DNA of 64,000 bases, from positions 1 to 64,000 of the forward strand of contig JAVERC010000012.1 of assembly GCA_034007295.1 (NCBI GenBank). The letters run 5' to 3'. A model generated the notes under the pieces. The model had not been told where the DNA came from, made no database searches, and saw only the letters and a program-made list of their open reading frames with translations. Shown piece by piece: positions 1 to 8,940 of this stretch (position 1 is the stretch's first letter; each line of letters begins with the position of its first letter). A program made the position numbers and the translations under genes. This DNA is from JACKCP01 sp034007295 (GTDB taxonomy: Bacteria; Desulfobacterota; Desulfobacteria; Desulfobacterales; JACKCP01).

Positions 1-692
1 ACGCTCTTACATTTTACCGGCTTATTAAATTTTTAGCCAATCACAAATATCTGGCTTTGGAACGTGTTTATCAGTGGTAGTCTTTCAGATTTTTAAAATA
101 AATATTGTAATAAAAAAAACATTCCAAATGAGAATTTTACAAAGCAGTAAAAACTCTTAAAAATAATCAAAAATTTTGAGATAGTTTAATTTGGAATTCA
201 ACACAGATCCCAATGAGAACTTGAGAGCTGTGCCGCCAGCTTGAATTGCAACTAACAAAGAGATTATTTTTATTTAAAAAATTTCAAAACAGCATCTTTT
301 GTTTCTGCAAAAAGAATTTCATCAAGAGCTTTGTCAAGAATCCGGGGATTAAATTCATTTGAAATAATCTCTTCTTCTTTTTTTGTTAGTTTGAATTTTT
401 TATTCATAAGTTTTATCAAAACCTTTTGGCTTTTTTTTATTTCTCCGCTTATAAATCCAATTTGCTCGCCTTTTTCCATACCAATTTGCTCGCCTTTTTC
501 CATGGCATACTTTTCCAAGTCTGTAATATACGGCATTTTTTTATTACCTCCCAAATCTTTTATTTCTTCATAATATATTTTGTTAAGTTTTTGTGGAAGC
601 ATTAAAATCCAGTCAATAAATCTGAAAAGATTAAAGACTTCTTTTCTTGAATATCCTTTTTCATACAAAAGTTTTGTGAGTTCAAGCTTCCA
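1..692. repeat. Direct repeat, copy 1 (rpn 3' half and downstream flank)
   Basis: This stretch is nearly identical to 1356-2011. It covers the non-coding flank (1-269) and the 3' part of the minus-strand rpn gene. Similarity starts at the first base of the window, so the left limit is unknown. It ends sharply at a shared TTCAAGCTTCCA. Copy 1 holds 36 bases that copy 2 lacks, encoding a doubled MEKGEQIG octapeptide. This looks like a tandem duplication followed by truncation of the second copy. Confidence 0.9.
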
Positions 693-1253
693 CTGTTTTC
701 TTAATGAGCTGTCCTTTTTTGTTTCAAGAGCTTTTAAATGTGCCATTACTACCATGGCAAACGGGTTTTTCATGGTTTCAAGATAAGACCATTTGTCTTT
801 ATAATCAAGTAGTTTTGATTTTATATAATCAGTTCCGGTAACCGAACCCCACATTCCGTATTTAAAAGGTTTTGGATTCCAGTTTTTATTTTCATCTGCA
901 AGAATTGCAATGCTTGTAACAGGAATATCGTATTTGTCAAATATTCTGTAATTGTACACAAACATTCTTTTTGATAAGTCCTTGTCTTTTTGTGCCTGAA
1001 TTTCAATGTGAATTAAAATCCACTTTTTACTGTTATCTTTTAAGGTTACTTCAACAAGCTTGTCTGCATATCTTTTTGTTATTTCTGAATCCAAAATTAA
1101 TTTTTCAAGCTCTTTGTCTAAAAATTTTACGTCCTTTGTAAAATCAATATCGTTTAAAGATTCTGGCACAAAAAATTCCATAAATTGGGGAAAGAAGGCT
1201 TCAATTATATCTTTCCACGGAGAATCAAAATCTGAGGTTTTGTTCTTTTCCAT
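270..1253 (-). CDS. Rpn family PD-(D/E)XK nuclease / putative transposase
   Basis: The 327-residue product resembles the Rpn (recombination-promoting nuclease, formerly YhgA-like transposase) family. The PD-(D/E)XK core is visible as D64 in ADKLVEV and E84-x-Q86 in HIEIQAQ, followed by the family's RMFVYNYRIFDKY stretch. Near residue 255-270 the octapeptide MEKGEQIG occurs twice in tandem; variable linkers of this sort before the C-terminal tail are usual in Rpn proteins. A GGAAAA ribosome site precedes the ATG. Family members are DNA endonucleases linked to recombination and phage defence; the activity here is inferred. The 3' half is duplicated downstream of its own start, so the locus has undergone local duplication. 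Confidence 0.85.
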   Translation of the reverse strand: MEKNKTSDFDSPWKDIIEAFFPQFMEFFVPESLNDIDFTKDVKFLDKELEKLILDSEITKRYADKLVEVTLKDNSKKWILIHIEIQAQKDKDLSKRMFVYNYRIFDKYDIPVTSIAILADENKNWNPKPFKYGMWGSVTGTDYIKSKLLDYKDKWSYLETMKNPFAMVVMAHLKALETKKDSSLRKQWKLELTKLLYEKGYSRKEVFNLFRFIDWILMLPQKLNKIYYEEIKDLGGNKKMPYITDLEKYAMEKGEQIGMEKGEQIGFISGEIKKSQKVLIKLMNKKFKLTKKEEEIISNEFNPRILDKALDEILFAETKDAVLKFFK

Positions 1254-1355
1254 TGGTTTTCCTGATTTGTGGTTTGGAAATTTAATTTGTATTAATAATG
1301 ATTAACAGAGATGGAAAATATTATCAACTTGGGTTTAATTTAAAATTTCTAACTG

Positions 1356-2011
1356 ACGCTCTTACATTTTACCGGCTTATTAAATTTTTAGCCAATCACA
1401 ACAATCTGGCTTTGGAACGTGTTTATCAGTGGTAGTCTTTCAGATTTTTAAAATAAATATTGTAATAAAGAAAACATTCCAAATGAGAATTTTGCAGAGC
1501 AGTCAAAACTTTTCAAAATAATCAAAAATTTTGAGATAGTTTAAATTGTAATTCAACACAGCTCCCAATGAAAACTTGAGAGCTGTGCCTCCAGCTTGAA
1601 TTGCAACTAACAAAGAGATTATTTTTATTTAAAAAATTTCAAAACAGAATCTTTTGTGTCTGCAAAAACAAATTCATCAAGAGCTTTGTCAAGAATTTGT
1701 GGATTAAATTCATTTGAAATAATCTCTTCTTCTTTTTTTGTTAGTTTGAATTTTTTGTTCATAAGTTTTATTAAAACATTCTGACTTTTTTTTATTTCTC
1801 CGCTTATAAAACCTTTTTCCATGGCATACTTTTCCAAGTCTGTAATATACGGCATTTTTTTATTACCTCCCAAATCTTTTATTTCTTCATAATATATTTT
1901 GTTAAGTTTTTGTGGAAGCATTAAAATCCAGTCAATAAATCTGAAAAGATTAAAAACTTCTTTTCTTGAGTATCCTTTTTCATACAAAAGCTTTGTGAGT
2001 TCAAGCTTCCA
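1356..2011. repeat. Direct repeat, copy 2 (truncated)
   Basis: Second copy of the 1-692 segment, 36 bases shorter because the MEKGEQIG tandem repeat is absent. It retains the non-coding flank and about the last 130 codons of rpn. Similarity ends at 2011, only 20 bases from the stop codon of the helicase gene at 2031, so the breakpoint abuts that gene. Confidence 0.88.
1625..2011 (-). pseudogene. Truncated Rpn nuclease copy (C-terminal part only)
   Basis: This frame matches the C-terminal third of the complete Rpn protein at 270-1253 with a few substitutions, but lacks the whole catalytic N-terminal part. Homology stops at 2011, mid-codon relative to the intact gene. An internal ATG at 1987 (MYEKGYSRKE) opens a 120-residue frame that runs intact to the stop. 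It is most simply a decayed duplicate. Some enteric rpn genes also produce a short C-terminal protein from an internal start (RpnS), so expression of this fragment is conceivable, but nothing here proves it. No good ribosome site is evident at 1987. Confidence 0.75.
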
Positions 2012-2030
2012 AGCAAATAAGATTATACAG

Positions 2031-4553
2031 TCAGCTTCTATTTAGATACTGGGTTATTCTTAGGTCAATAAGTTCCTGGAGAATTTCAGTCAAACCATTA
2101 TTATCTTTTTCGTGAACAGTAATATTAAGAGAAAATTTATTATTTTCTAATTTAAACCATGCCTTTTCATTATTCTCATCTTTTTTACAATAAAAATTTA
2201 TTGGATTTTTAAGCCAGTATTTTTCCCATTCAGGATCATCAGCAGAAAGTGACTTTATGCTGCCATCCAAATCTTTTTCAACCAGATCAGGCCTTCTGTA
2301 CAAAATATCCCAGCTTTTCTGGCAAAGCTCACCTACATCTATTTCTTTTTTCAAGCCGTCAAGTTCAAGAAAGGCTTTAAGCAAAACTGCCTTATAACTT
2401 TTAGTGAGTTTTGTTTTTTCAACACCCTGAATTATAAAATTTTTATATTTATTTATAAGGCTTTCCAGATTTTTATCAGACTCCATAAAAGCCACAAAGT
2501 GAAACCAGCTTTCATATTTCTGCCTTAATTTGTAAAGAGAATAACCTGAAAGAAAAAATTCAGATGCAGTTGGTCTATGTCCTAGTTCAGATTCAAGTTC
2601 AAGGTATTTTTCATCAGGCGAAGAAACAAAAGTCTTTTTTAATTCATTCCAGAAATTTATAAGTTCCGGGTCAAAATTAATAAAACAGCCCTCAGGAAGA
2701 TTTTTAATTTCTGATATTTTGGTAATAATTTTCTTTTTATTCCCACCAGCATTTAAAAGAGCTGACGGCTTATTTAGAAAAGATTTGTGATTTCCAATAA
2801 AATCAACAACTACAAGTTTATTTTTTCCTGTTTGTTCAGATTTTCTCAAACCTCTTCCAAGCTGCTGAAGAAAAAGGATTTTTGATTCCGTTGGCCTTAT
2901 CATTAAAATTGTATCAATTATTGGGACATCAACCCCCTCATTAAACAAATCCACTGTAAATAAAATATCAATTTCATTGTTTTCAAGTTTTCTTAAACCT
3001 TCGTTTCTTCTCAAATCCGAGCTGCTGTGGACTGATGCTGCATTCACGCCTTTTGAAATAAAAAAATATGCCATAAAATCAGCATGTTTTTTTGATACAC
3101 AAAATCCAAGACTGCATTTTTGTTTGTACTTATTCCAGTTATCAAAAATATGTTGTGCACGTTTTTTTGTAGCAAAAGCATTATCCAGTGCTTCAGGATT
3201 AAATTTCCCGTTTCTCCATGGTATTTCCTGATAATTGACATATTTGTCAAAAATCCCGTAATAATTAAAAGGTACAAGAAAATTTCCAATTATTCCTTCT
3301 ACAAGATTACTTTCAAAAACAATATTATTGTCACACAAAGATAAAATGTCAGATTGATCTGTACGCTCAGGTGTTGCAGTAAGTCCAAGCAAAAATTTCG
3401 GATTAAAATATCCAAGAAGTTTTTTATAGCTTTTTGCACTGGCATGGTGGAATTCATCTACAATTATGTAGTCAAAATAATCTTTTTCAAAGTTTTCAAG
3501 ATGATTAATTTTTCCAATTGTCTGAATGGAAGCAAAAACAAAATCACAATTCTTAGTTTTCAAAGCTCCGTTATAAAGACCTGTTCTGGCTTCAGGATTT
3601 AGTTTTATAAAAGTTCTTTGAGCCTGAATAAGAATTTCCTGCCTGTGTGCAATAAACAAAACTTTTCTGGCTTTCATCTGATTACAGTCAAATGCTGAAA
3701 GCCATGTTTTGCCCATGCCGGTAGCCATTACTACAAGGCCTCTTTTGTAGCCCTCAATTCTTGTCTGGGAAAGAGCTTTTAAAGCTTCTTCCTGAACACT
3801 TGTCGGAATATATTCAGGCTCTTTCTCTTCAAAATCCTTATTAACAAGCCTTAATACGTTTCCATTATTATTTTGCCAGCCAAAATCTTCTTCCTGAACT
3901 CCAGATGACGGAAAATCTAGTACAGGTTCATCAAAAGAACTGCCTTTTAATTTTAACAATTTTTTTGGATTATATTTTTCATAGTTTTGCCTGTAAATAT
4001 CAAGCCAGTCATCAGATATGTCTATAGTTTGGGGATGTAAAAATATATTTTCAAACTGATCCCGAATATATTGAAATTCAATTGCTTTATTTGAGTTTTC
4101 AGGCAGTTCCCAGTCATGTCGCAAACACCATTCATGGCCTTTTGTCAATGCCTGCCTGCTTATATTGTTTGAACCTACAAAGGCACAGCCCTCAATAATA
4201 TTATCATTTTGCGTTTTTACAAAAATATAGGACTTCATATGAAAACTTACATTTCCACTGCATGTAAAAATACGGATTTTAGCACCGTTTTCACAAAGTA
4301 AAATGAGCTCTTTTAATGCTTTCGGATGGGTAATGTAAAGATAATCTGATGTCAGAATTCTAATTTCTACATTTTTATCAATTGCTTCTTTAAGGGGGTC
4401 AAATAAAAGATCAAGACCGGAAGGCATAATAAATGAAACTGAAATATCAATATGTGTAGCATTGTTTATTGCCTGAATCAGTTTTGGCAGCAAAGGATCA
4501 TCTGCTCCGCCTGTTGTTAAATTGAAACCGTTTGCAAGCTTTTTTAAAATCAT
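2031..4553 (-). CDS. PLD-domain SF2 helicase (restriction/defence type)
   Basis: This 840-residue protein joins a phospholipase-D-like nuclease module to a superfamily 2 helicase. The PLD half shows FHMK (H104, K106) and GSNNIS at 127-132. The helicase has motif I ATGMGKT (277-283), motif II DEFHH (366-370), motif III TATPER (392-397) and motif VI QQLGRGLR (563-570). The C-terminal 250 residues resemble the tail region of DUF3427-type helicases. The start codon lies one base after the stop of the upstream methyltransferase, so the two are almost certainly co-translated. PLD-helicase proteins of this layout are common in defence islands and act on DNA; a role in restriction with the neighbouring methyltransferase is inferred. 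The 3' end touches the rpn duplication breakpoint. Confidence 0.88.
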   Translation of the reverse strand: MILKKLANGFNLTTGGADDPLLPKLIQAINNATHIDISVSFIMPSGLDLLFDPLKEAIDKNVEIRILTSDYLYITHPKALKELILLCENGAKIRIFTCSGNVSFHMKSYIFVKTQNDNIIEGCAFVGSNNISRQALTKGHEWCLRHDWELPENSNKAIEFQYIRDQFENIFLHPQTIDISDDWLDIYRQNYEKYNPKKLLKLKGSSFDEPVLDFPSSGVQEEDFGWQNNNGNVLRLVNKDFEEKEPEYIPTSVQEEALKALSQTRIEGYKRGLVVMATGMGKTWLSAFDCNQMKARKVLFIAHRQEILIQAQRTFIKLNPEARTGLYNGALKTKNCDFVFASIQTIGKINHLENFEKDYFDYIIVDEFHHASAKSYKKLLGYFNPKFLLGLTATPERTDQSDILSLCDNNIVFESNLVEGIIGNFLVPFNYYGIFDKYVNYQEIPWRNGKFNPEALDNAFATKKRAQHIFDNWNKYKQKCSLGFCVSKKHADFMAYFFISKGVNAASVHSSSDLRRNEGLRKLENNEIDILFTVDLFNEGVDVPIIDTILMIRPTESKILFLQQLGRGLRKSEQTGKNKLVVVDFIGNHKSFLNKPSALLNAGGNKKKIITKISEIKNLPEGCFINFDPELINFWNELKKTFVSSPDEKYLELESELGHRPTASEFFLSGYSLYKLRQKYESWFHFVAFMESDKNLESLINKYKNFIIQGVEKTKLTKSYKAVLLKAFLELDGLKKEIDVGELCQKSWDILYRRPDLVEKDLDGSIKSLSADDPEWEKYWLKNPINFYCKKDENNEKAWFKLENNKFSLNITVHEKDNNGLTEILQELIDLRITQYLNRS

Positions 4554-4554
4554 A

Positions 4555-5133
4555 TTATTTTTTTACCAGAATAGCATTCAGCCATTTTTCATGCCTACGC
4601 TCAGGACGTGCATCATCACTTATCCAGAGTTTTTCAGGATAAAGACCTGTATTTTCAATAAACAAATCAAGTTTTTCTTCTGTAGCATTAGTAAAATGTC
4701 TTCCGCCTCTGTTTGTTTCATCATTGCCGTATTTAAAAGAGCAGTAAAAATATCCTTTATTTTTAAGACAGCAAGACAAATTTTTAAATGCAAGGTTAAT
4801 GTCTTTTAAGGGAACATGGAGAAGTGAAGCACAGGCCCATACAGCATCAAAAGTGATTTCACTTTTAAATTTTTCAAATCTGCATACATGAACATCAATG
4901 CCTGTTAATTTTTTTGCAATTTTTGCAAGTTCAAAGCTTGCATCAATTGCAGTTACCTTAAAACCTTTTTCAAGGAAAAATTTTATATCTCTTCCAGAAC
5001 CGCATCCTGCATCAAGAATATGACATCCTTTGCAAAGATAAGGCAAAAAAGCATCATATATTATATTCATATCAACATTTACAGTTGAATCTGCAAAATT
5101 TTTTGCATTTTCATTATAAAAATCTACTGACAT
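4555..5133 (-). CDS. Class I SAM-dependent methyltransferase
   Basis: A 192-residue Rossmann-fold methyltransferase. Motif I, the SAM-binding glycine loop, is ILDAGCGSGRDIKFF at about 39-53, followed by the acidic post-I position in VTAIDAS. There is no NPPY or DPPY motif typical of adenine-N6 or N4 DNA methylases, so a DNA substrate is not indicated. It is closer to generic small methyltransferases of the Methyltransf_11/25 type. The gene is first in a two-gene unit with the PLD-helicase (one base between them). GGAAAA precedes the ATG. Substrate unknown; context suggests self-marking or nucleotide/small-molecule modification in a defence module, which is inference. Confidence 0.78.
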   Translation of the reverse strand: MSVDFYNENAKNFADSTVNVDMNIIYDAFLPYLCKGCHILDAGCGSGRDIKFFLEKGFKVTAIDASFELAKIAKKLTGIDVHVCRFEKFKSEITFDAVWACASLLHVPLKDINLAFKNLSCCLKNKGYFYCSFKYGNDETNRGGRHFTNATEEKLDLFIENTGLYPEKLWISDDARPERRHEKWLNAILVKK

Positions 5134-5164
5134 TATTTTTTCCAGGTCTTTAAAATTTTAAATC

Positions 5165-5195
5165 AAAAAAATATGAAACGCTCAATTCAGGTTTA
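5165..5195 (-). repeat. Solo end of inverted-repeat element family B
   Basis: On the minus strand this reads AAACCTGAATTGAGCG followed by TTTCATATTTTT. It matches 52503-52531 and the inverted right end of the full element at 47073-47271. It sits just upstream of the methyltransferase start and looks like a remnant single terminus of a short palindromic mobile element. Confidence 0.65.
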
Positions 5196-5243
5196 GATTA
5201 ACCAATATTTATCCAGATACTTAAAGTCAAGATTTAAAAATGG

Positions 5244-5275
5244 AAAAGTTCCCCATAAAAACAAAGGGAACTTTT
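5244..5275 (-). terminator. Candidate intrinsic terminator downstream of fmdB
   Basis: A perfect 10-bp inverted repeat, AAAAGTTCCC and GGGAACTTTT, encloses a 12-base loop. The stem's own A/T ends supply a U tract in either direction. It lies 45 bases beyond the stop of the minus-strand FmdB gene and could also insulate the methyltransferase unit. Confidence 0.55.
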
Positions 5276-5320
5276 AAAAAAATTAAAACCAGCCAGCCTG
5301 GCCGGAAAAAATCAAATGCC

Positions 5321-5536
5321 TCAACCGCCTCCGTTTCGGCAAGCACGAGGCGGAGCATTAAAACCGCCCTTACCCTTTGGAATTCCGTTTGGTCTAAATG
5401 ATCCTGTTGAAAGAAGCTTTTTTACATTTGTGCTTTTACATTTTTTACATTCAATTTTTTCGTTTTCTTCACCCTGAAATACAAGACATTCAAAAACTTC
5501 TCCACAGTCTTCACACTGATATTCGTAAATAGGCAT
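5321..5536 (-). CDS. FmdB family zinc-ribbon protein
   Basis: A 71-residue protein beginning MPIYEYQCEDCG, the hallmark N-terminus of the FmdB/CxxC_CXXC_SSSS regulatory family. Four zinc-ligand cysteines are visible: C8 and C11, then C30 and C33. A longer frame begins at 5557, but the ATG at 5536 is preceded by a clear AAGGAGTTT ribosome site and gives the family's usual start, so I place the start there. The glycine-rich tail (RACRNGGG) is ordinary for the family. Members are proposed transcriptional regulators, mostly by name; exact function unknown. Confidence 0.88.
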   Translation of the reverse strand: MPIYEYQCEDCGEVFECLVFQGEENEKIECKKCKSTNVKKLLSTGSFRPNGIPKGKGGFNAPPRACRNGGG

Positions 5537-5739
5537 TTTAAACTCCTTAAAAAACATAAAAATTAATTTAACCAGCTTTTATAGATTAAATATTTTTTTT
5601 AAAGTTACAATTCCATTTTAAAAAAACATATAAATATAAATTGATGAACTGCTAATACATATAGTATCTTCAAATTTTTTAATCTGATCCAATATTTATA
5701 TTTAATAATAATTTTAATTTTTAACCGGAAAAAATAATT

Positions 5740-6966
5740 ATGGCAGTATTTGAATATCAGGCACTTACAAAAAACGGAAAAAATAAAAAAGGTATAATTG
5801 ATGCAGGAAGTCCACAAACTGCAAAGGCAAAAATCAGAGAAAAAAATTTGTACCCTGTATCTTTAAAAGAAATAAAATCTGAAAAAAATTCAAAACAGTC
5901 TTCAGCAATTTTAGCTTCAATTCTAAAGCCTAAAATAAAAACAAAGGAAATTTCACTTGCAACAAGACAGATTTCAACACTTTTATCTGCAAGATTTCAC
6001 CTTGTTGCTGCACTTGAATCTGTTTCAAATCAGATTAGATCTGAAAGACTCAAAACAATTTTAACCAAAGTAAAAGATGAAGTTGAATCAGGAAAAAGCT
6101 TTGCAGAAGCATTGTCTGGTTACCCTGATGTATTTACTTCAATTTATATAAATATGATAAAAGCTGCTGAAGCCGCAGGAACTTTGGAAATAGTCATGGA
6201 ACGTATTGCTGATTTAATGGAAACCTCAGAAAAAAGAAAATCCAAAATCAGAGCAGCCCTTGCCTATCCTGTGCTTATGATGTTTTTTGGAGTTATTGTT
6301 TTAGTTATTTTAATGACTATGATTGTTCCAAAAATTGTATCCATTTTTTCAGATATGAATCAGCAGCTTCCTGCAATTACAATTTTTCTTATTGCTGCAA
6401 GCGATTTTTTGAAAAAATTCTGGTGGGTTCTTATGATTGTTATTGTTTTTTCCCCTGGACTAATACGGTATCTTTTTAAAAATGACAAAACCGGATATTT
6501 CATGGACAGCCTTGTAATTAAAATCCCCCTTTTTGGAGAACTTAATAAAAAACTTATAGCAGCAAGGTTTTCAAGAATTTTGTCCTCTCTTGTCAAATAT
6601 GATGTACCTATTTTAAAGTCCCTTGATATTGTTATAAATATTGTAGAAAACAGAATTTTTAAAGATGCTCTTCTAAGAACAAAAAATGGAGTAGAACGCG
6701 GCGACGGCCTTGCATATTCCCTTGAAAGAGAAAAAATTTTCCCTGAAATTACAACCCAGATGATTGCAGTTGGTGAAAAAAGCGGAAATCTTGAAGATAT
6801 GCTTGCAAAAGTTGCAGATATTTATGAATCAGAAACAGAAGATTTAATAGTTGCACTTACTTCAATGCTTGAACCCCTTATTATAGTTTTTATGGCTGTT
6901 GTAATTGGATTTATAGTTTTTGCAATCTGTATTCCTATTTTTACCATGAACCAGCTTATTGGATAA
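5740..6966 (+). CDS. gspF: GspF/PilC-type secretion inner-membrane platform protein
   Basis: The 408 residues match the length and layout of type II secretion F / type IV pilus PilC proteins. The N-terminus is MAVFEYQALTKNGKNKKG, then two T2SF domains separated by a membrane segment near 165-190 (VLMMFFGVIVLVILM), a second near 218-240, and a C-terminal one near 372-395. It would act in the inner membrane as the platform for pilin or pseudopilin assembly. No gspE, gspD or pilin gene is adjacent here, so it is either an orphan or its partners are elsewhere. Start context is weak (CCGGAAAAA before ATG), but the N-terminal sequence fits the family. Confidence 0.92.
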   Translation: MAVFEYQALTKNGKNKKGIIDAGSPQTAKAKIREKNLYPVSLKEIKSEKNSKQSSAILASILKPKIKTKEISLATRQISTLLSARFHLVAALESVSNQIRSERLKTILTKVKDEVESGKSFAEALSGYPDVFTSIYINMIKAAEAAGTLEIVMERIADLMETSEKRKSKIRAALAYPVLMMFFGVIVLVILMTMIVPKIVSIFSDMNQQLPAITIFLIAASDFLKKFWWVLMIVIVFSPGLIRYLFKNDKTGYFMDSLVIKIPLFGELNKKLIAARFSRILSSLVKYDVPILKSLDIVINIVENRIFKDALLRTKNGVERGDGLAYSLEREKIFPEITTQMIAVGEKSGNLEDMLAKVADIYESETEDLIVALTSMLEPLIIVFMAVVIGFIVFAICIPIFTMNQLIG

Positions 6967-7037
6967 TAATTAATATTGACTTGTTTCAAAAAATATTAAA
7001 CTTTGTTTTTTTATCTGCATTTAAAATCGGGGGAATC

Positions 7038-8081
7038 ATGAAAGAAGTAATGGAAAATATCTACTGCATAACCCAGAAATTTCGCTGGTCAATGTTTAAG
7101 CCGCCTGCAAATATCTATATAATAGCATCAAAAAAAGGAATTATTTTTGACAGCGGATATGGAACTTTTTATGATTTAAGGTTTTTCAGAAAACAATATT
7201 TAAAAGTTCTTAATGATATCAAAAAAAAAGGAATTGAATTTAATCCTTATTATATAATTCCAAGCCACTCCCACGGAGATCATTTTTCAGGACTTTCAGG
7301 AATAAGAAAATTTACAAAAGCAAAAGTCTGCCTTACTCCCCTAATGGCTGAAGTTCTGGCATCAAAAGAAAATTTAATAAAAAAACACAAACTTTCAGGC
7401 TCGCCCGTAAGAGTTTTATGGAAAGAAGAAAGAACCAAAGCTGCCGGAAGATGGGATCTTATTTTTCCACATGTTTTTGGATTAAAATTTTTAAATGATC
7501 CAGACATAATCATAAATGAAAACGACAAAATCAATGACGGTGAAAAAGACTGGAGAATTATTCCTGTAAAAGGACATTGCGATGATCATATAGCACTTTT
7601 TAATGAAAAATCAGGAATAATGTTTTGCGGAGACAATATTATACAAAATGTAACAACCTGGCTTGGACCTCCAAGATCAGATGTTGAAGCTTATTGCAGA
7701 AGTCTTCAAACTGTTTACAGCCTTAAAAATTTAAAAATTATTCTTCCTGGACACGGAAGGCCTGTAACTGATCCCAAAAAAAGAATAACTGAAATTCTTA
7801 TACACAGAAGAAACAGGACAAAAGATGTTATAGATATTATTTCCAATCACAAAGACGGAATAAGATTTAAAAATTTAAGGGATCAAATTTATCCTGAAGG
7901 CACAAAATTCTGGGTTAAAAGCAGTGGTGAAGGCTGGATTTTATCTACAATTGATTTTTTAATGAAAAAACGGCTTATAAAGCTTTCAAAAAAAAATGGG
8001 AAAACAAAAATTATTCCAAGAAAAAAAATATTTGATGAAACAGAAGTTGAAAATATACTTTCTTTACTGCAAAAAAAATAA
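7038..8081 (+). CDS. Metallo-beta-lactamase-fold hydrolase
   Basis: A 347-residue MBL-fold protein. The metal-binding motif HSHGDH is at 77-82, with further ligands in GHCDDH, MFCGDN and LPGHGRP in the family's order. A winged-helix-like C-terminal segment (about 265-347) follows, as in the lactamase-B2/RNase Z-like and LACTB2 group. A longer frame starts with TTG at 6981, but the ATG at 7038 has a GGGGGAA ribosome site five bases upstream and gives a better N-terminus. The substrate cannot be read from sequence; glyoxalase II-like or nuclease activity are both possible. It lies 71 bases after gspF and may be co-transcribed with it. Confidence 0.85.
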   Translation: MKEVMENIYCITQKFRWSMFKPPANIYIIASKKGIIFDSGYGTFYDLRFFRKQYLKVLNDIKKKGIEFNPYYIIPSHSHGDHFSGLSGIRKFTKAKVCLTPLMAEVLASKENLIKKHKLSGSPVRVLWKEERTKAAGRWDLIFPHVFGLKFLNDPDIIINENDKINDGEKDWRIIPVKGHCDDHIALFNEKSGIMFCGDNIIQNVTTWLGPPRSDVEAYCRSLQTVYSLKNLKIILPGHGRPVTDPKKRITEILIHRRNRTKDVIDIISNHKDGIRFKNLRDQIYPEGTKFWVKSSGEGWILSTIDFLMKKRLIKLSKKNGKTKIIPRKKIFDETEVENILSLLQKK

Positions 8082-8216
8082 AAATTTTAGTAAATTGAAC
8101 TAAAGCATAAATTAAAAAATACAGTTTTTGGGTATTAAATTTACTTCTAATTTATTAATAAAAAAACAATTTTTTAGTTCTATGCCTATTAATATCAGGA
8201 CTTAAAAATAAAATTA

Positions 8217-8245
8217 TTGACTAATCCATGTGAAATTATGATATT
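8217..8245 (+). promoter_or_regulatory. Candidate sigma-70-type promoter for the T6SS operon
   Basis: TTGACT (8217-8222) is followed after a 17-base spacer by GATATT (8240-8245; 4 of 6 to consensus). It lies in the 277-base, very AT-rich gap 8082-8358 between the hydrolase and tssJ, where nothing else recognisable is seen. It is the only good -35 before the long same-strand gene run. Confidence 0.4.
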
Positions 8246-8358
8246 GTTTTTTTTTGATAAACTTATTTTTTTACCAAAAAAACAGTTATAATTTTTAGCT
8301 TTAGATCATTATCTTCGTTTGAGTTTTTAACAAATTCATAGTAACGATTGGCTGGTCA

Positions 8359-8940
8359 ATGAACAAAAAAAAAGCTTTAATTCCAATCAAAATTCTTTTG
8401 CTTATTTTGCCTTTATTTTTTTTGTTGTCATGTGCTTCCAAAAAGCCAGAATTCCCCGACCCCCAATGGAAATTTGAAAAAAATGCCATAGAAATCAGAT
8501 ACAGCTCATCAAAAAACCTTAATCTTTTTAATGAAAATCCCCACACCCTTGTTGCAGGAATTTTTCAGCTTGCTCAAAAAGCCGAATTTGAGGAAATCAG
8601 TAACACATCTCAGGGACTTAAAGAGCTTTTAAGCATAAAAAATATTTCAGATAAAAACAGCCTGAAAATAAAGGACTGTCTGAAATATTTACCTGTTATT
8701 ATTTCACCGGATGAAAATAAAACAATAACAATAGACAGGGAAGAAAATACAAGATGGATTGGAATAATAGCAGGTTATTACAGTCTTGATCCAAAAAATT
8801 CAGTCAGAATATATGAAATACCTGTTATAAATGAGACTGAAAAAAAATTTTTCAAAAAAAAATACAAATCATATCCTTCACAAATGTTTATAAATATCAA
8901 CTTTGGAAGCTATTCAATAACAAATTTGGAGACAGATTAA
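8359..8940 (+). CDS. tssJ: Type VI secretion lipoprotein TssJ
   Basis: A 193-residue lipoprotein: basic N-terminus, hydrophobic core, then a lipobox ending FFLLSC with the lipidated Cys at 25. The remainder fits TssJ in size and position (directly before tssK-tssL-tssM). TssJ is the outer-membrane-anchored partner of TssM in the T6SS membrane complex. It is divergent, so the call leans on context. It is the first gene of the T6SS run, and the promoter candidate lies 114 bases upstream. The next gene starts immediately after its stop codon. Confidence 0.8.
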   Translation: MNKKKALIPIKILLLILPLFFLLSCASKKPEFPDPQWKFEKNAIEIRYSSSKNLNLFNENPHTLVAGIFQLAQKAEFEEISNTSQGLKELLSIKNISDKNSLKIKDCLKYLPVIISPDENKTITIDREENTRWIGIIAGYYSLDPKNSVRIYEIPVINETEKKFFKKKYKSYPSQMFININFGSYSITNLETD

